In this document: positions 9,172 through 17,817 of the stretch, piece after piece
Layout of the letters: each line of letters opens with the position of its first letter
Position numbering within the stretch: position 1 is the first letter of the stretch
Source: Planctomycetota bacterium
GTDB taxonomy: Bacteria; Planctomycetota; UBA1135; JACQFD01
DNA length: 64,000 nt
Assembly (NCBI GenBank): GCA_016200225.1
Contig: JACQFD010000021.1
Coordinates: forward strand, 310,001-374,000
Reading direction: 5' to 3'
Translations under genes and position numbers: made by a program
Notes under the pieces: generated by a model
Databases searched by the model: none
What the model was told of the DNA's origin: nothing
What the model saw: only the letters and a program-made list of their open reading frames with translations

Positions 9172-12100
9172 TCAGGATAGTTGAAGTTCAATTTCGAGAG
9201 CCTGTTTCGCTTGCAGCGCGATCGCGTCAGAAACGGTTATCAGGACGGCTCCGGACTTTATAGTAAAGTCGGACGTGATGCCGGCGCCGTCGCGGAAACC
9301 CACGGAACATTTTGTAACTTTCGCGTCCGCCGGAATTCTCAGCGAAACGGATTGTATTTTAACAATTCCAAATTGCGCTTCGATCGTATGCGATTGAATG
9401 TTCTTCGATCGTTTTTGCGAAAACGAACCCCAGCCTTCGGGAGCGGTGAACGCGCAGCGGAAATCGTCCGCCGAAAACGCGGGCGCGAATCCGATATGTT
9501 GTTTCGGACCGTGCAATTCGAAACCGCACGCCGCCAGAAAGACGCCGTAACTCGCCATCGCCCGCGCGTAGTGATCGCTACATTCGACCTCATTGTAAGG
9601 ATTGCGCAAATGCGCGCTGTAACGATCGTGAATCGCGCGCTCGACGGCGAGGCCTTCTGTAATCATCCCCTCCCAAACCATGTGCGCGGCGGCCTGATGC
9701 TCGAAACCGCTCATGCATTCGTTAAAATACATATATTGCCAGTGCTTTTTCCAATCTTCGCGTTTGCCGCCCTTCGGCCACGTGCACATGACAAGTCCGC
9801 CGTCGCCCGCGAGCGCGTACGAGCGGCCCTCTTTGAAATGTTTTCGAAACGGACCGACGTCGGTCGCAAAATTATATTTCCAAAGCGACGCGAGCGCGGA
9901 TTTTACATTTGCGATCGGTAATATCGGACCGATTCCGACCTGCCGAGCCCAGCTGTCGCCGAGCACCTGATCGATATAACAACCCGCGTCCGCGCCAATC
10001 GCGTCCAGATGTTTGGAATCGGGTAGTTGTATAAAAAACTCGCCGTTGAACAGTTCTTTAATGATCGTCTCGCGGCCCCGCTGGAGGGCGCTCCGGCAGC
10101 GTTCGATGAATGCCGCGTCCTCGGGCGCCGTCTCCGAAGCCATCAATTCCGCTGCGTGAATCGCGGAAAGGTATAATCCCGAAATCCACGCAATTTTGCC
10201 GAACCACGCCGCGTCGAGCGTGTTCGGTTGGTCGCCGTCGAGAATACCGTCGCCGTCGGAATCATGATTTAATAAATATTCTGCGGCGGCCCGCGCGCGC
10301 GGCCAGTGTTTCTTTAAGAATGCGCCGTCGGCCGACATCGTATGATCGCGGTACAATCTTAAGATTGCGCCGGCCTGCCCGTCGACGGCGGGACCGCGGT
10401 CGAATTCGCCGCGCATGGATACAATTCCGGTTTTCTCGTCGAAAAAATCGCCGAATTCGACGCGTTCTCTTAATAAACGTTCGAATTTCGGAAAAATCCT
10501 GCCGACGCCCCACGCGTAGTGCCACACGTGCGTACACGTTCCGTGGCAGCACCCGACGCCCTCCCACGCCCAGAATCTGCCGTCGCGAAACCAGTGCGCC
10601 GTCGACGTCGCAAGCGTCGATAAATTAGCAAACGATCGGTCGAGGAGCCAGTACGGCAGCGTCGAATTATACCATGTGTCGACCCACAACTTCGTCGCCG
10701 ACGAGAGCGAATCGTAATTATCGACAATATAGCTTAATACTTCGTCCGCGTTCTTGAATTTTAATGAATAACGCCGGCCCACGGGCGCGGGAAATCCGGG
10801 CAATGATAGGTTTGGAAAATGCCACGCGAGGACAAAAGTAACTTTTTGCGAAGCCCCGGGGTCGAGCAAAAACTCCCGCACCGCGGCGCCGACCGGGCGC
10901 CCGAGCGGAAATCCGCGATCGCCGCCTCCCGTCACTTCGATCGAGCCGAGAAATTGCGCATTCTTAAGACTCGAAAACACTCCGCGCGGCGCGTCGGCTG
11001 GGACGCCGGGATAAATGTGTAAATCGCCCTCGTCCATCACGAAAGGCAGCGGCCCGAATGCAAAGGTTCCGAAATCCGGCTCGTCCGCGAATTGTAATGT
11101 ACTTCCGGACGAACGCGGGACGTCGCTCAACTCGATTTGGTCGATATCAATATGCCCCCAACCGCCGGAGTGGCCGTCGACGATCTCAATATTAGCAAAT
11201 TCGCCCGCGAACTCCCCGACGTTCCATGATGCCCATTCCATCGCGTCGGAATCGCGTCCCGTCGTCGTGCGCACGGCGATTCCGCGAATCATAAGTTTAA
11301 TGCAGGTCTCGTTCGGGTGATTGCCGCCTCCTATGAGAAAATTAATATAATCGCGCTCGACGGCAAATTCCGGCGAGACGAGTTTACCCTGCGGCGCGTC
11401 GCTCCCTTGGTAACTATTAACGAATCCTTTTCCTTCAAATCCGGAAATATGCTGATCGGCCCCCTGATTTCCGGTCGACGGTTTACTACCGAAAGCGTCG
11501 CCTTCGACGATCCATTTTTCGTAATGATCATTTTCGAAATCTTCGATGACGATCGGCGGCCGCGCGTCCGCGGCGCGCTTCGCCCGCGCCGGAATTGCAT
11601 CATAAACGATACGACCGTAAAGTTTAGTTTGCTCCCGAGAATCGGCATTGGACGTCGTACGAGAAACCGCTCCCATCACGGACCGATTCCTCAACGCGAT
11701 TTGATGATTTTGCGAAGTGTGAAGTCCGATCGCATTTTCGAGGTATCCGCCGATTTGCACTCTGATCGGCGTCTCGGACTCGTTTTTAATTGTAAAATCA
11801 AACACGGTCGCCGGAAGGCCCGAGTTTTCTTCATCCAGCGGAATGAACGGCGACCACGCCTCCAATTGTATGGATGCCGGAAACGCGGGATCGCTATAGT
11901 TAACAGTCCCGATCGGATAACTTCCTTGAAATGTAACGTCCGGGAATCCTTTGCGATCGAGCGCGCGCGTCTGGTCGAGGTTATCGTTAAATGCCCGAAT
12001 CGAAAATCCCTGAACCACCGGCGATTCGGGCGGCAGCGGCTTGATATAATTCGCACCGTCGCTTCCTTTATTTAATATTCCGTTCTGATATTGATTGAAT

Positions 12101-12474
12101 ATATCCCAAAGCCAGAGCCGCCCGTCTCCGCTAAGATACATTTGTCCAGCGCACGCTCCGCCGACCGGCATGCCGATGCGGTCGAGCGCGTCGCCGCGGT
12201 AAATCGTCGGCTCGCCGCGCGCGGTCAGCGACGCGAGCCAGCGCGGATTTAACTTTTTGTCCGCCGGAATCAATCTTAAATAATCGTCGGCGTCATCCGG
12301 AACATAAAAGTACGGCCCCGCGTACGCGGCGCGCGCGCCGCCGGCCGCGAGAGCCGCGCCGGCCGCCGATTGCAGCGTTGACTTTAAGAATTCCCTTCGA
12401 TACAGATCCGACGGCCCGCCGTTGCAACAGTTCGGAGAGGGCGCGCAGTCGCCGGTTCGTTCCGGATTCTTCAT
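9172..12474 (-). CDS. TAT-exported GH116/DUF608-type glycoside hydrolase with inserted lectin-like module
   Basis: A 1100-residue enzyme. The N-terminus carries a twin-arginine signal (YRREFLKST plus an alanine-rich core), so it is probably exported folded. An N-terminal beta-sandwich is interrupted by a roughly 150-residue module (FEGKGFVNSY, ERDYINFLIGGG and GHIDIDQIEL blocks) like those appended to GH32-type and other planctomycete enzymes. The C-terminal (alpha/alpha)6 part matches GH116/DUF608: WEGVGCCHGTCTHVWHYA, AVDGQAGAILRLYRDH and WFGKIAWISGLYLSA. Family members are beta-glucosidases, xylosidases or glucosylceramidases; the exact substrate is unknown. The start at 12474 forms an ATGA overlap with the permease stop, which supports this start and an operon. 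Confidence 0.87.
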   Translation of the reverse strand: MKNPERTGDCAPSPNCCNGGPSDLYRREFLKSTLQSAAGAALAAGGARAAYAGPYFYVPDDADDYLRLIPADKKLNPRWLASLTARGEPTIYRGDALDRIGMPVGGACAGQMYLSGDGRLWLWDIFNQYQNGILNKGSDGANYIKPLPPESPVVQGFSIRAFNDNLDQTRALDRKGFPDVTFQGSYPIGTVNYSDPAFPASIQLEAWSPFIPLDEENSGLPATVFDFTIKNESETPIRVQIGGYLENAIGLHTSQNHQIALRNRSVMGAVSRTTSNADSREQTKLYGRIVYDAIPARAKRAADARPPIVIEDFENDHYEKWIVEGDAFGSKPSTGNQGADQHISGFEGKGFVNSYQGSDAPQGKLVSPEFAVERDYINFLIGGGNHPNETCIKLMIRGIAVRTTTGRDSDAMEWASWNVGEFAGEFANIEIVDGHSGGWGHIDIDQIELSDVPRSSGSTLQFADEPDFGTFAFGPLPFVMDEGDLHIYPGVPADAPRGVFSSLKNAQFLGSIEVTGGGDRGFPLGRPVGAAVREFLLDPGASQKVTFVLAWHFPNLSLPGFPAPVGRRYSLKFKNADEVLSYIVDNYDSLSSATKLWVDTWYNSTLPYWLLDRSFANLSTLATSTAHWFRDGRFWAWEGVGCCHGTCTHVWHYAWGVGRIFPKFERLLRERVEFGDFFDEKTGIVSMRGEFDRGPAVDGQAGAILRLYRDHTMSADGAFLKKHWPRARAAAEYLLNHDSDGDGILDGDQPNTLDAAWFGKIAWISGLYLSAIHAAELMASETAPEDAAFIERCRSALQRGRETIIKELFNGEFFIQLPDSKHLDAIGADAGCYIDQVLGDSWARQVGIGPILPIANVKSALASLWKYNFATDVGPFRKHFKEGRSYALAGDGGLVMCTWPKGGKREDWKKHWQYMYFNECMSGFEHQAAAHMVWEGMITEGLAVERAIHDRYSAHLRNPYNEVECSDHYARAMASYGVFLAACGFELHGPKQHIGFAPAFSADDFRCAFTAPEGWGSFSQKRSKNIQSHTIEAQFGIVKIQSVSLRIPADAKVTKCSVGFRDGAGITSDFTIKSGAVLITVSDAIALQAKQALEIELQLS

Positions 12475-13505
12475 GATTTCGCTCCGGAACTCCGCTCGCG
12501 CAATTGATCGATCGCCACGGCGCCGACGATGATCGCGCCGATGACGATTTTTTGTATAGGATCGGGGACCTCCGCGAACACGCAACCGTTGCGAAGCGTG
12601 GTCATCATTAACGCTCCGACGAGCGAGCCGGCGACGCTGCCACGCCCTCCGTTGAGACTGCCGCCGCCGATGACGACGGCCGCGATGATGTCGAGTTCGA
12701 GGCCGATTCCGCTCGTGGGATTGCCTTGCTTATTAAGATTCGCGAATTCGAACATTCCGGCGAGCGCCATGAAGAATCCGCCGATCGCGTACACGGCGAT
12801 TTTGACGCGGTGAATCGGAATACCGCAGAGCCGCGCGGCCGATTCGTTACTACCGATCGCGACGACGTGCCGGCCAAATGTAGTATACCGAAGAATTCCG
12901 GCGACGATGAACGCAAATAAAATGACGAGCCACACGCCGGAACTGAAGAATTGAAAACTTCCGTCGGACGGTGGATCGAGCAGCGACGCGATCCACGCCG
13001 GCGCGTCGGCGGAGACCTTGCGTTGATCCGAGAGCTGCTCGGCGACTCCGCGGAATAATAACATCGTCCCAAGTGTAACGATAAACGGAACGAGCCGCAG
13101 TATCGTTATTAAGATCGCGTTGAACAATCCCGCGAGAACTCCGGCCGCCAGCGTCGCGGCGAGCGCGATCGCCGCGCCGTTGCCCGAGTTTAACGTTTTC
13201 GCGAGCACGACCGTTGTGAGCGCGAGCATCGAGCCGACCGACAGATCGATGCCGCCCGCGATAATAATAATCGTCATTCCGAGCGCGCCCATGCCGACGA
13301 TCGCCGTCTGTTTGGCGATGAGCGCGAGCCGGAACGCCGTCAGAAACGTCGAATCGGGCTTTATAATTTTTCCATAAATATAAAATATCGCGACGACAAT
13401 GAATAATCCGAGAAACGGCGCGACGGACGCGATCAACCAGCGCAACGCGGACTGCCGCGCGGGCTTTCCGGCGCCGGTCTTCGTCAACGGTGGGCTTTCG
13501 GCCAT
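12471..13505 (-). CDS. RbsC-type ABC sugar transporter permease
   Basis: A 344-residue, highly hydrophobic protein with the BPD_transp_2 pattern of ribose/xylose/methyl-galactoside permeases: about eight to ten membrane segments, GMGALGMTIIIIAGGIDLSVG near residues 75-95, and IAAVVIGGGSLNGGRGSVAGSLVGA near the C-terminus. It forms the inner-membrane channel of a sugar importer. The binding-protein gene lies 15 bases upstream in the same operon. The GH116-type gene overlaps its stop by four bases. No gene for the ATP-binding subunit is found beside it or anywhere in the window, which is unusual for this family. Confidence 0.92.
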   Translation of the reverse strand: MAESPPLTKTGAGKPARQSALRWLIASVAPFLGLFIVVAIFYIYGKIIKPDSTFLTAFRLALIAKQTAIVGMGALGMTIIIIAGGIDLSVGSMLALTTVVLAKTLNSGNGAAIALAATLAAGVLAGLFNAILITILRLVPFIVTLGTMLLFRGVAEQLSDQRKVSADAPAWIASLLDPPSDGSFQFFSSGVWLVILFAFIVAGILRYTTFGRHVVAIGSNESAARLCGIPIHRVKIAVYAIGGFFMALAGMFEFANLNKQGNPTSGIGLELDIIAAVVIGGGSLNGGRGSVAGSLVGALMMTTLRNGCVFAEVPDPIQKIVIGAIIVGAVAIDQLRERSSGAKS

Positions 13506-13520
13506 CGACGCCGCGCGACG

Positions 13521-14519
13521 TTATTTAGATTCGAGCGGAAATAACAATTCGTGGATCCGCGGATCGTTCATGTTCTCCGGAGTCGCGAGCGTTTCGCCCG
13601 TCTCGACGCGCTTCTTTACTTCTTTATTCGTAGCTTTCGCGTGGATCGCCATGACGGCCTCGTAACCCATTTTCACCGGGTCCTGGAGCACGACGCCTTT
13701 GATGATACCGTCCTGCATGCCTTTGACGATATTCGCGCTGCCATCGAAACCGACGAGATTGATTTTCTTCGCGAGGCCGCGCTGGTCGCGCCGGAGAACT
13801 GTTAATATTCCCGACGTCGACGATTCGTTGGAGCAAAAAATCGCGTCGATCTTGTCGCCGAACGTTGAAATTAAATTTTCGCCGACTTCGATGGCTTTCG
13901 CCTCGTCGGGCCCGCCGTGTTTGTCGCTCGAAAGAACATGAATATTCGCATGCTTCTTGATCGCGTCTAGAAATCCCTTTTCGCGCTGTTCCGTGCTTTC
14001 CGATCCGATCGCGTACGGCATTAAGATAATATTACCTTTGTCGCCGATGAGTTTCGCGAGATGTTCGCCGGCCATTTCGCCGCCATGGTAATTATTCGTG
14101 GCGACATAACTTGTAATTGGAATCTCCGCGTTCGCGAGTCCGGAGTCGAAGATAACAACCGGGATTTTTTGATGTATCGCTTTTTGCACGGGCAGCTCGA
14201 GCGCCCGCGCGTCGAGCGGCGCGAGGCAGATGCCGTCGTAGCTCTCCGCAATATACGATTCGATGATCTGTATTTGTTGCGATGCGTCGCCCTCGCCGAC
14301 GGGACCTTTCCAAACGATTTCGAGGTCGGCCAGTTCGGCGTCGGCGCGTCGAGCGCCTTTTTCGACCGACTTCCAAAATTCGTGGGAAGTTCCTTTCGGA
14401 ATCACGGCCACGCGCATTTTCTTGCCCGCTCCGGCCGGCGCGTCCGCGCCGTGATTGCAACCTGAGGTAACAGCGGCTCCGAAAATGGAAACGACAACTG
14501 TCAGGACGAACATTCGCAT
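13521..14519 (-). CDS. RbsB-type periplasmic sugar-binding protein
   Basis: A 332-residue substrate-binding protein of the peripla_BP_4 family. The signal peptide ends in a TSGCNHG lipobox-like sequence, so it is probably a lipoprotein. The mature part shows AVIPKGTSHEFWKSVEKGA, ESYDGICLAPLDARALELPVQKA, VVIFDSGL and NLVGFDGS, which are typical hinge and ligand-pocket stretches. It should capture a monosaccharide released by the exported fucosidases and deliver it to the permease. It is the first gene of the minus-strand operon and starts divergently from the fucose catabolic genes, which fits a role as the importer for the same sugar. Confidence 0.92.
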   Translation of the reverse strand: MRMFVLTVVVSIFGAAVTSGCNHGADAPAGAGKKMRVAVIPKGTSHEFWKSVEKGARRADAELADLEIVWKGPVGEGDASQQIQIIESYIAESYDGICLAPLDARALELPVQKAIHQKIPVVIFDSGLANAEIPITSYVATNNYHGGEMAGEHLAKLIGDKGNIILMPYAIGSESTEQREKGFLDAIKKHANIHVLSSDKHGGPDEAKAIEVGENLISTFGDKIDAIFCSNESSTSGILTVLRRDQRGLAKKINLVGFDGSANIVKGMQDGIIKGVVLQDPVKMGYEAVMAIHAKATNKEVKKRVETGETLATPENMNDPRIHELLFPLESK

Positions 14520-14606
14520 TCTCGGATGTTATCGCGACGCCGCCCGAATGCGCCCGTCAAACCTTGCATGGTGACGGCCTTGGACGTCGTGTGCGAAGAT
14601 CGGGGA
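14520..14606. promoter_or_regulatory. divergent intergenic region between importer and fucose-catabolism operons
   Basis: An 87-base stretch separates the start of the sugar-binding protein (minus) from the chosen start of the SDR gene (plus). Both long operons must be transcribed from here or from inside the first genes, so it is the likely control point of the whole sugar locus. I see no convincing palindrome or sigma-70 hexamer pair by eye, and no regulator gene is adjacent. Confidence 0.4.
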
Positions 14607-15398
14607 ATGACTGCGATTCCAACCGCGCCCTTTTCGCTCGACGGCAAGTGCGCGATCGTGACGGGCGGCGGGTCCGGCATCGGCGAAGCCATCGCGCGTT
14701 TGTTCGCGGCGCGAGGAGCGCGCGTGGCCGTTCTCGACATTCGCGCGGAGAGCGCGTCCGCGATCGCCGCGGCAATTGTTACAAATGGCGGCGCGGCCTC
14801 GGCGCACGCGTGCGATGTTACAAAAAAGCGGGACGTCGATGCGGTGTTCGCACGCGTCGCGTCGGAGTTGGGACGAATTGATATATTAGTCAACAACGCC
14901 GGAATCGCGCACGTCGGAAGCGTCCTGAGCACGACGGAGGAGGATTTCGACCGGATATATCAAGTAAACGTCAAGGGCGTTTATTTATGTTCGCAGGCCG
15001 GCGTGCGCGCGATGCTACAAAACGGCGGCGGCGTTATTCTTAACCTCGCGTCGATCGCGTCGCTGATCGGGCTCGAGGACCGCTTCGCGTATTCGATGAG
15101 CAAGGGCGCGGTCCTCACGATGACGCGCTCCGTCGCCGTCGATTATATGAAAAAGAACATTCGTTGCAACTGCGTCTGCCCGGCGCGCGTCCACACGCCT
15201 TTTGTCGACGGTTTTATTAAAAATAATTATCCGGGCCGCGAAAAGGAAATGTTTCAAAAACTCGCCGAATACCAACCGCTCGGCCGCATGGGAACGCCGG
15301 ACGAAGTCGCGGCGCTCGCTCTTTATTTATGTTCCGACCAGGCGTCCTTCATTACGGGGCAGGCGTTTCCGATCGACGGCGGCGTCCTCGTTCAATAA
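14607..15398 (+). CDS. SDR oxidoreductase, candidate 2-keto-3-deoxy-L-fuconate dehydrogenase
   Basis: A 263-residue classical short-chain dehydrogenase: TGGGSGIGEAIA nucleotide motif at the N-terminus, NNAGIAH, NLASIASL with the catalytic Ser, YSMSKGA with the Tyr-x-x-x-Lys pair, and the C-terminal SDQASFITGQAFPIDGG block. NAD(P)-dependent oxidation of a sugar-derived alcohol is expected. Its immediate partner is a fumarylacetoacetate-hydrolase family gene. In the non-phosphorylating L-fucose (and L-rhamnose) route, an SDR oxidises the 2-keto-3-deoxy acid to the diketo acid that such a hydrolase splits, so I assign that step by context. The start was chosen at the ATG at 14607; ATGs at 14568 and 14526 are also in frame. 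Confidence 0.85.
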   Translation: MTAIPTAPFSLDGKCAIVTGGGSGIGEAIARLFAARGARVAVLDIRAESASAIAAAIVTNGGAASAHACDVTKKRDVDAVFARVASELGRIDILVNNAGIAHVGSVLSTTEEDFDRIYQVNVKGVYLCSQAGVRAMLQNGGGVILNLASIASLIGLEDRFAYSMSKGAVLTMTRSVAVDYMKKNIRCNCVCPARVHTPFVDGFIKNNYPGREKEMFQKLAEYQPLGRMGTPDEVAALALYLCSDQASFITGQAFPIDGGVLVQ

Positions 15399-15448
15399 GT
15401 AATATTTATCATTAACTACAGATCCCGGACAACGAACGACAAACCCGC

Positions 15449-16306
15449 ATGAAGCTATTCCGCCATGGCGCCGAAGGCCGCGAGAAACCGGGAGCCATTC
15501 TCCCCTCGGGTCGCAGAATCGACGTTTCGTCCTTCGGCTCGGATTATAATGAAGCGTTCTTTCATGAAAACGGACTCGCGCGGCTCGCGGACTGGCTCCG
15601 AAAGAACGCGGACGCATGTCCCGACGCGCCGGCAGGCGCGCGCATCGCCTCCTGCGTCGCGCGCCCGAGCAAGATTATTTGCATCGGACTCAATTATGTC
15701 GATCACGCCCGCGAAACCGGCGCCGAGATTCCGAAGGAGCCCGTGATTTTCTTTAAATCCACGACCTCGCTCTGCGGACCGTGCGACGATTTGTGGATTC
15801 CGCGAGACGCTACAAAAGTCGATTGGGAGGTGGAACTGGCGTTTGTTATAAGTAAGAAAGCGAAATACGTCGCGCCCGAATGCGCGATGGAGCACGTCGC
15901 CGGTTTCGCCGCGCATAACGATTATTCCGAACGGCATTTTCAGCTCGAGCGCGGCGGCCAGTGGGTCAAGGGCAAGAGTTGCGACACGTTCGCGCCGCTC
16001 GGGCCCTGGCTCGCGACGCCCGACGAAATTGTCGATTTTAGAAATCTAAAGATGTGGCTGAAAGTAAACGATAGAATCCGGCAGAACAGCAATACTTCGA
16101 ATATGATATTTGATATTCCGGCGCTCGTCAGTTATCTCAGCCGGTTCATGACGCTGCTGCCCGGCGACGTCGTCAGTACGGGAACGCCGCCCGGCGTCGG
16201 ACTCGGACAGAATCCGCCGGTTTACTTGAACGTCGGCGACGTCGTCGAGTACGAGATCGAAGGCCTCGGACGCGGGCGCCAGAAAGCGGTGCGCGAGCCG
16301 CTCTGA
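15449..16306 (+). CDS. FAH-family hydrolase, candidate 2,4-diketo-3-deoxy-L-fuconate hydrolase
   Basis: A 285-residue member of the fumarylacetoacetate hydrolase family. The core shows IICIGLNYVDHARETG, EPVIFFKSTTSLCGP, the metal-binding DWEVELAFVI, GFAAHNDYSER, KSCDTFAPLGPW, and STGTPPGVGLG near the C-terminus. The family cleaves or isomerises diketo acids using a divalent metal. Family members of this length act as 2,4-diketo-3-deoxy-L-fuconate or -rhamnonate hydrolases, yielding pyruvate and L-lactate. The surrounding mutarotase, dehydratase, lactonase and fucosidase genes make this the best assignment here; ureidoglycolate lyase or homoprotocatechuate-pathway isomerase would be the alternatives from sequence alone. 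Confidence 0.87.
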   Translation: MKLFRHGAEGREKPGAILPSGRRIDVSSFGSDYNEAFFHENGLARLADWLRKNADACPDAPAGARIASCVARPSKIICIGLNYVDHARETGAEIPKEPVIFFKSTTSLCGPCDDLWIPRDATKVDWEVELAFVISKKAKYVAPECAMEHVAGFAAHNDYSERHFQLERGGQWVKGKSCDTFAPLGPWLATPDEIVDFRNLKMWLKVNDRIRQNSNTSNMIFDIPALVSYLSRFMTLLPGDVVSTGTPPGVGLGQNPPVYLNVGDVVEYEIEGLGRGRQKAVREPL

Positions 16307-16344
16307 CCCGCATTATTCATTTAAACAAATATTATAAATTACCC

Positions 16345-16674
16345 ATGCGCCGCTTTGGACAAGTCATCGGCCTGCGCCCCGAGCGCTTCGAAGATTATAA
16401 GAAACTCCACGCCGCCGCATGGCCCGAGATACTCGACGCGATCCATGCCGCGGGCCTTCGTAATTATAGCATTTACCGGCATGAGGGATTTCTGTTCGCT
16501 TACTTCGAATATCACGGCCCCGACGCGGAATTCGATCGCCGCATGCGCGATCTCACAAATGCGCCGCGCATGCGCGAATGGTGGAATCTTACGGAACCGA
16601 TGCAAATACCCGACGCGGCGCGCCGGAAGGGAGAATGGTGGATGAATCTCGAGGAACTTTTTCACGCCGATTGA
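16345..16674 (+). CDS. L-rhamnose/L-fucose mutarotase family (DUF718)
   Basis: A 109-residue protein matching the L-rhamnose mutarotase family over its whole length: FGQVIGLRPERFEDYKKLHA, WPEILDAIHAAGLRNYSIYR, LFAYFEYHG and EWWNLTEPMQIPD. The family interconverts sugar anomers and occurs in both rhamnose and fucose clusters. Here it would supply the beta-pyranose form to the sugar dehydrogenase encoded 34 bases downstream. Three different enzyme families that release L-fucose (GH29, GH95, and GH29 again) are encoded nearby, so fucose rather than rhamnose is the likely substrate. It lies 38 bases after the hydrolase gene. Confidence 0.9.
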   Translation: MRRFGQVIGLRPERFEDYKKLHAAAWPEILDAIHAAGLRNYSIYRHEGFLFAYFEYHGPDAEFDRRMRDLTNAPRMREWWNLTEPMQIPDAARRKGEWWMNLEELFHAD

Positions 16675-16708
16675 TCGTTTAATATTAATATTCGACAAAG
16701 CGCGCCGA

Positions 16709-17782
16709 ATGCCTGCACCCTCCGAACGACGACCGGGCCAACAATGGCCGCAACCGCGCGCGCCGCTGCCGATTATTATCATTGGCGCGGGCGGCGTCGT
16801 TCGCAACGCGCATCTGCCCGCGTATCGTAAATATAACTTGACAGTCTCGGGAATCTATGACATCCGTCCCGCGGCCGCGCGCGCCGCGGCCGGCGAATTC
16901 GGCATTCCCACAGTTCATAAATCGCTCGCGGACGCGGCGGCCGTCCGCGGCGCCGTTTTCGACGTCGCCGTTCCGGCCGATCAACAGGCTTCGATACTGA
17001 AAGCGCTTCCCGCCGGTTCGCCGGTATTGATACAAAAACCGTTCGGACGCGACCTTCGTGAATCATTAAAACTTCTCGCAATTTGCAATAAAAAGCGCTT
17101 CACCGCCGCGGTGAATTTACAATTGCGATTCAGTCCGAACATGCTCGCGCTTCGCGACGCGATCGATCGCGGCGTTCTTGGAGATATTACAGATATCGAG
17201 GTTCGGGTGAACACGCGCACGCCGTGGTCGAAATGGACATTTCTTAAAGGAATTCCGCGGCTCGAAATTCTTTATCATTCAATACATTATCTCGACCTGA
17301 TCCGTTCGTTCGCGGGCGAACCCGCCGGCGTGTTCGCGCGCGCGCAACCGCATCCGGATTCGGCCGGTTACGCGGACGTCCGCTCCTCGATTTTATTAAT
17401 CTACAAATCGATCCGCTGCGCGATCTATACAAATCACAACCATCCCGAGGGTTCCGCCCACGCCGGCTCCGAATTCAAAATCGAAGGCACGCGGGGCGCC
17501 GCCATTGCCCGCATGGGCGTCAACCTAAACTATCCGGCCGGTCTTCCCGACACGCTTGAATTCGTCGCGGCGGGCCGTCCAAGCCGCGCGATTCGCCTGT
17601 CGGGAAACTGGTTCCCCGACGCCTTCGCCGGGACGATGTCGAATCTCCAGCGCTTTTTTGCCGGTGATGATAACATTCTGCATACGCGCGTCGCCGACGC
17701 CGCCAGGACCATGGCGCTCGTCGAGGCCTGCTATCGCGCCGCGCGCGCCCGCGGCACGGCCATTCCAATAATCAAACACTAA
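16709..17782 (+). CDS. Gfo/Idh/MocA-family NAD(P) sugar dehydrogenase
   Basis: A 357-residue oxidoreductase of the Gfo/Idh/MocA family. The Rossmann motif (IIIIGAGGVVRNAHLPAY) starts around residue 21, and the catalytic-lysine block appears as VLIQKPFGRD near residue 110, a variant of the usual EKP. The C-terminal domain contains IPRLEILYHSIHYLDLIRSF with the conserved histidine. Members oxidise C1 of aldoses or a secondary hydroxyl of sugars. In this gene order it fills the otherwise vacant first oxidation step, L-fucose to L-fucono-lactone, which is usually done by SDR enzymes; this assignment is inference. It sits between the mutarotase and dehydratase genes. Confidence 0.87.
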   Translation: MPAPSERRPGQQWPQPRAPLPIIIIGAGGVVRNAHLPAYRKYNLTVSGIYDIRPAAARAAAGEFGIPTVHKSLADAAAVRGAVFDVAVPADQQASILKALPAGSPVLIQKPFGRDLRESLKLLAICNKKRFTAAVNLQLRFSPNMLALRDAIDRGVLGDITDIEVRVNTRTPWSKWTFLKGIPRLEILYHSIHYLDLIRSFAGEPAGVFARAQPHPDSAGYADVRSSILLIYKSIRCAIYTNHNHPEGSAHAGSEFKIEGTRGAAIARMGVNLNYPAGLPDTLEFVAAGRPSRAIRLSGNWFPDAFAGTMSNLQRFFAGDDNILHTRVADAARTMALVEACYRAARARGTAIPIIKH

Positions 17783-17817
17783 GCATTCGCGAAACATTAT
17801 TCAACTTCACGAAGCAA

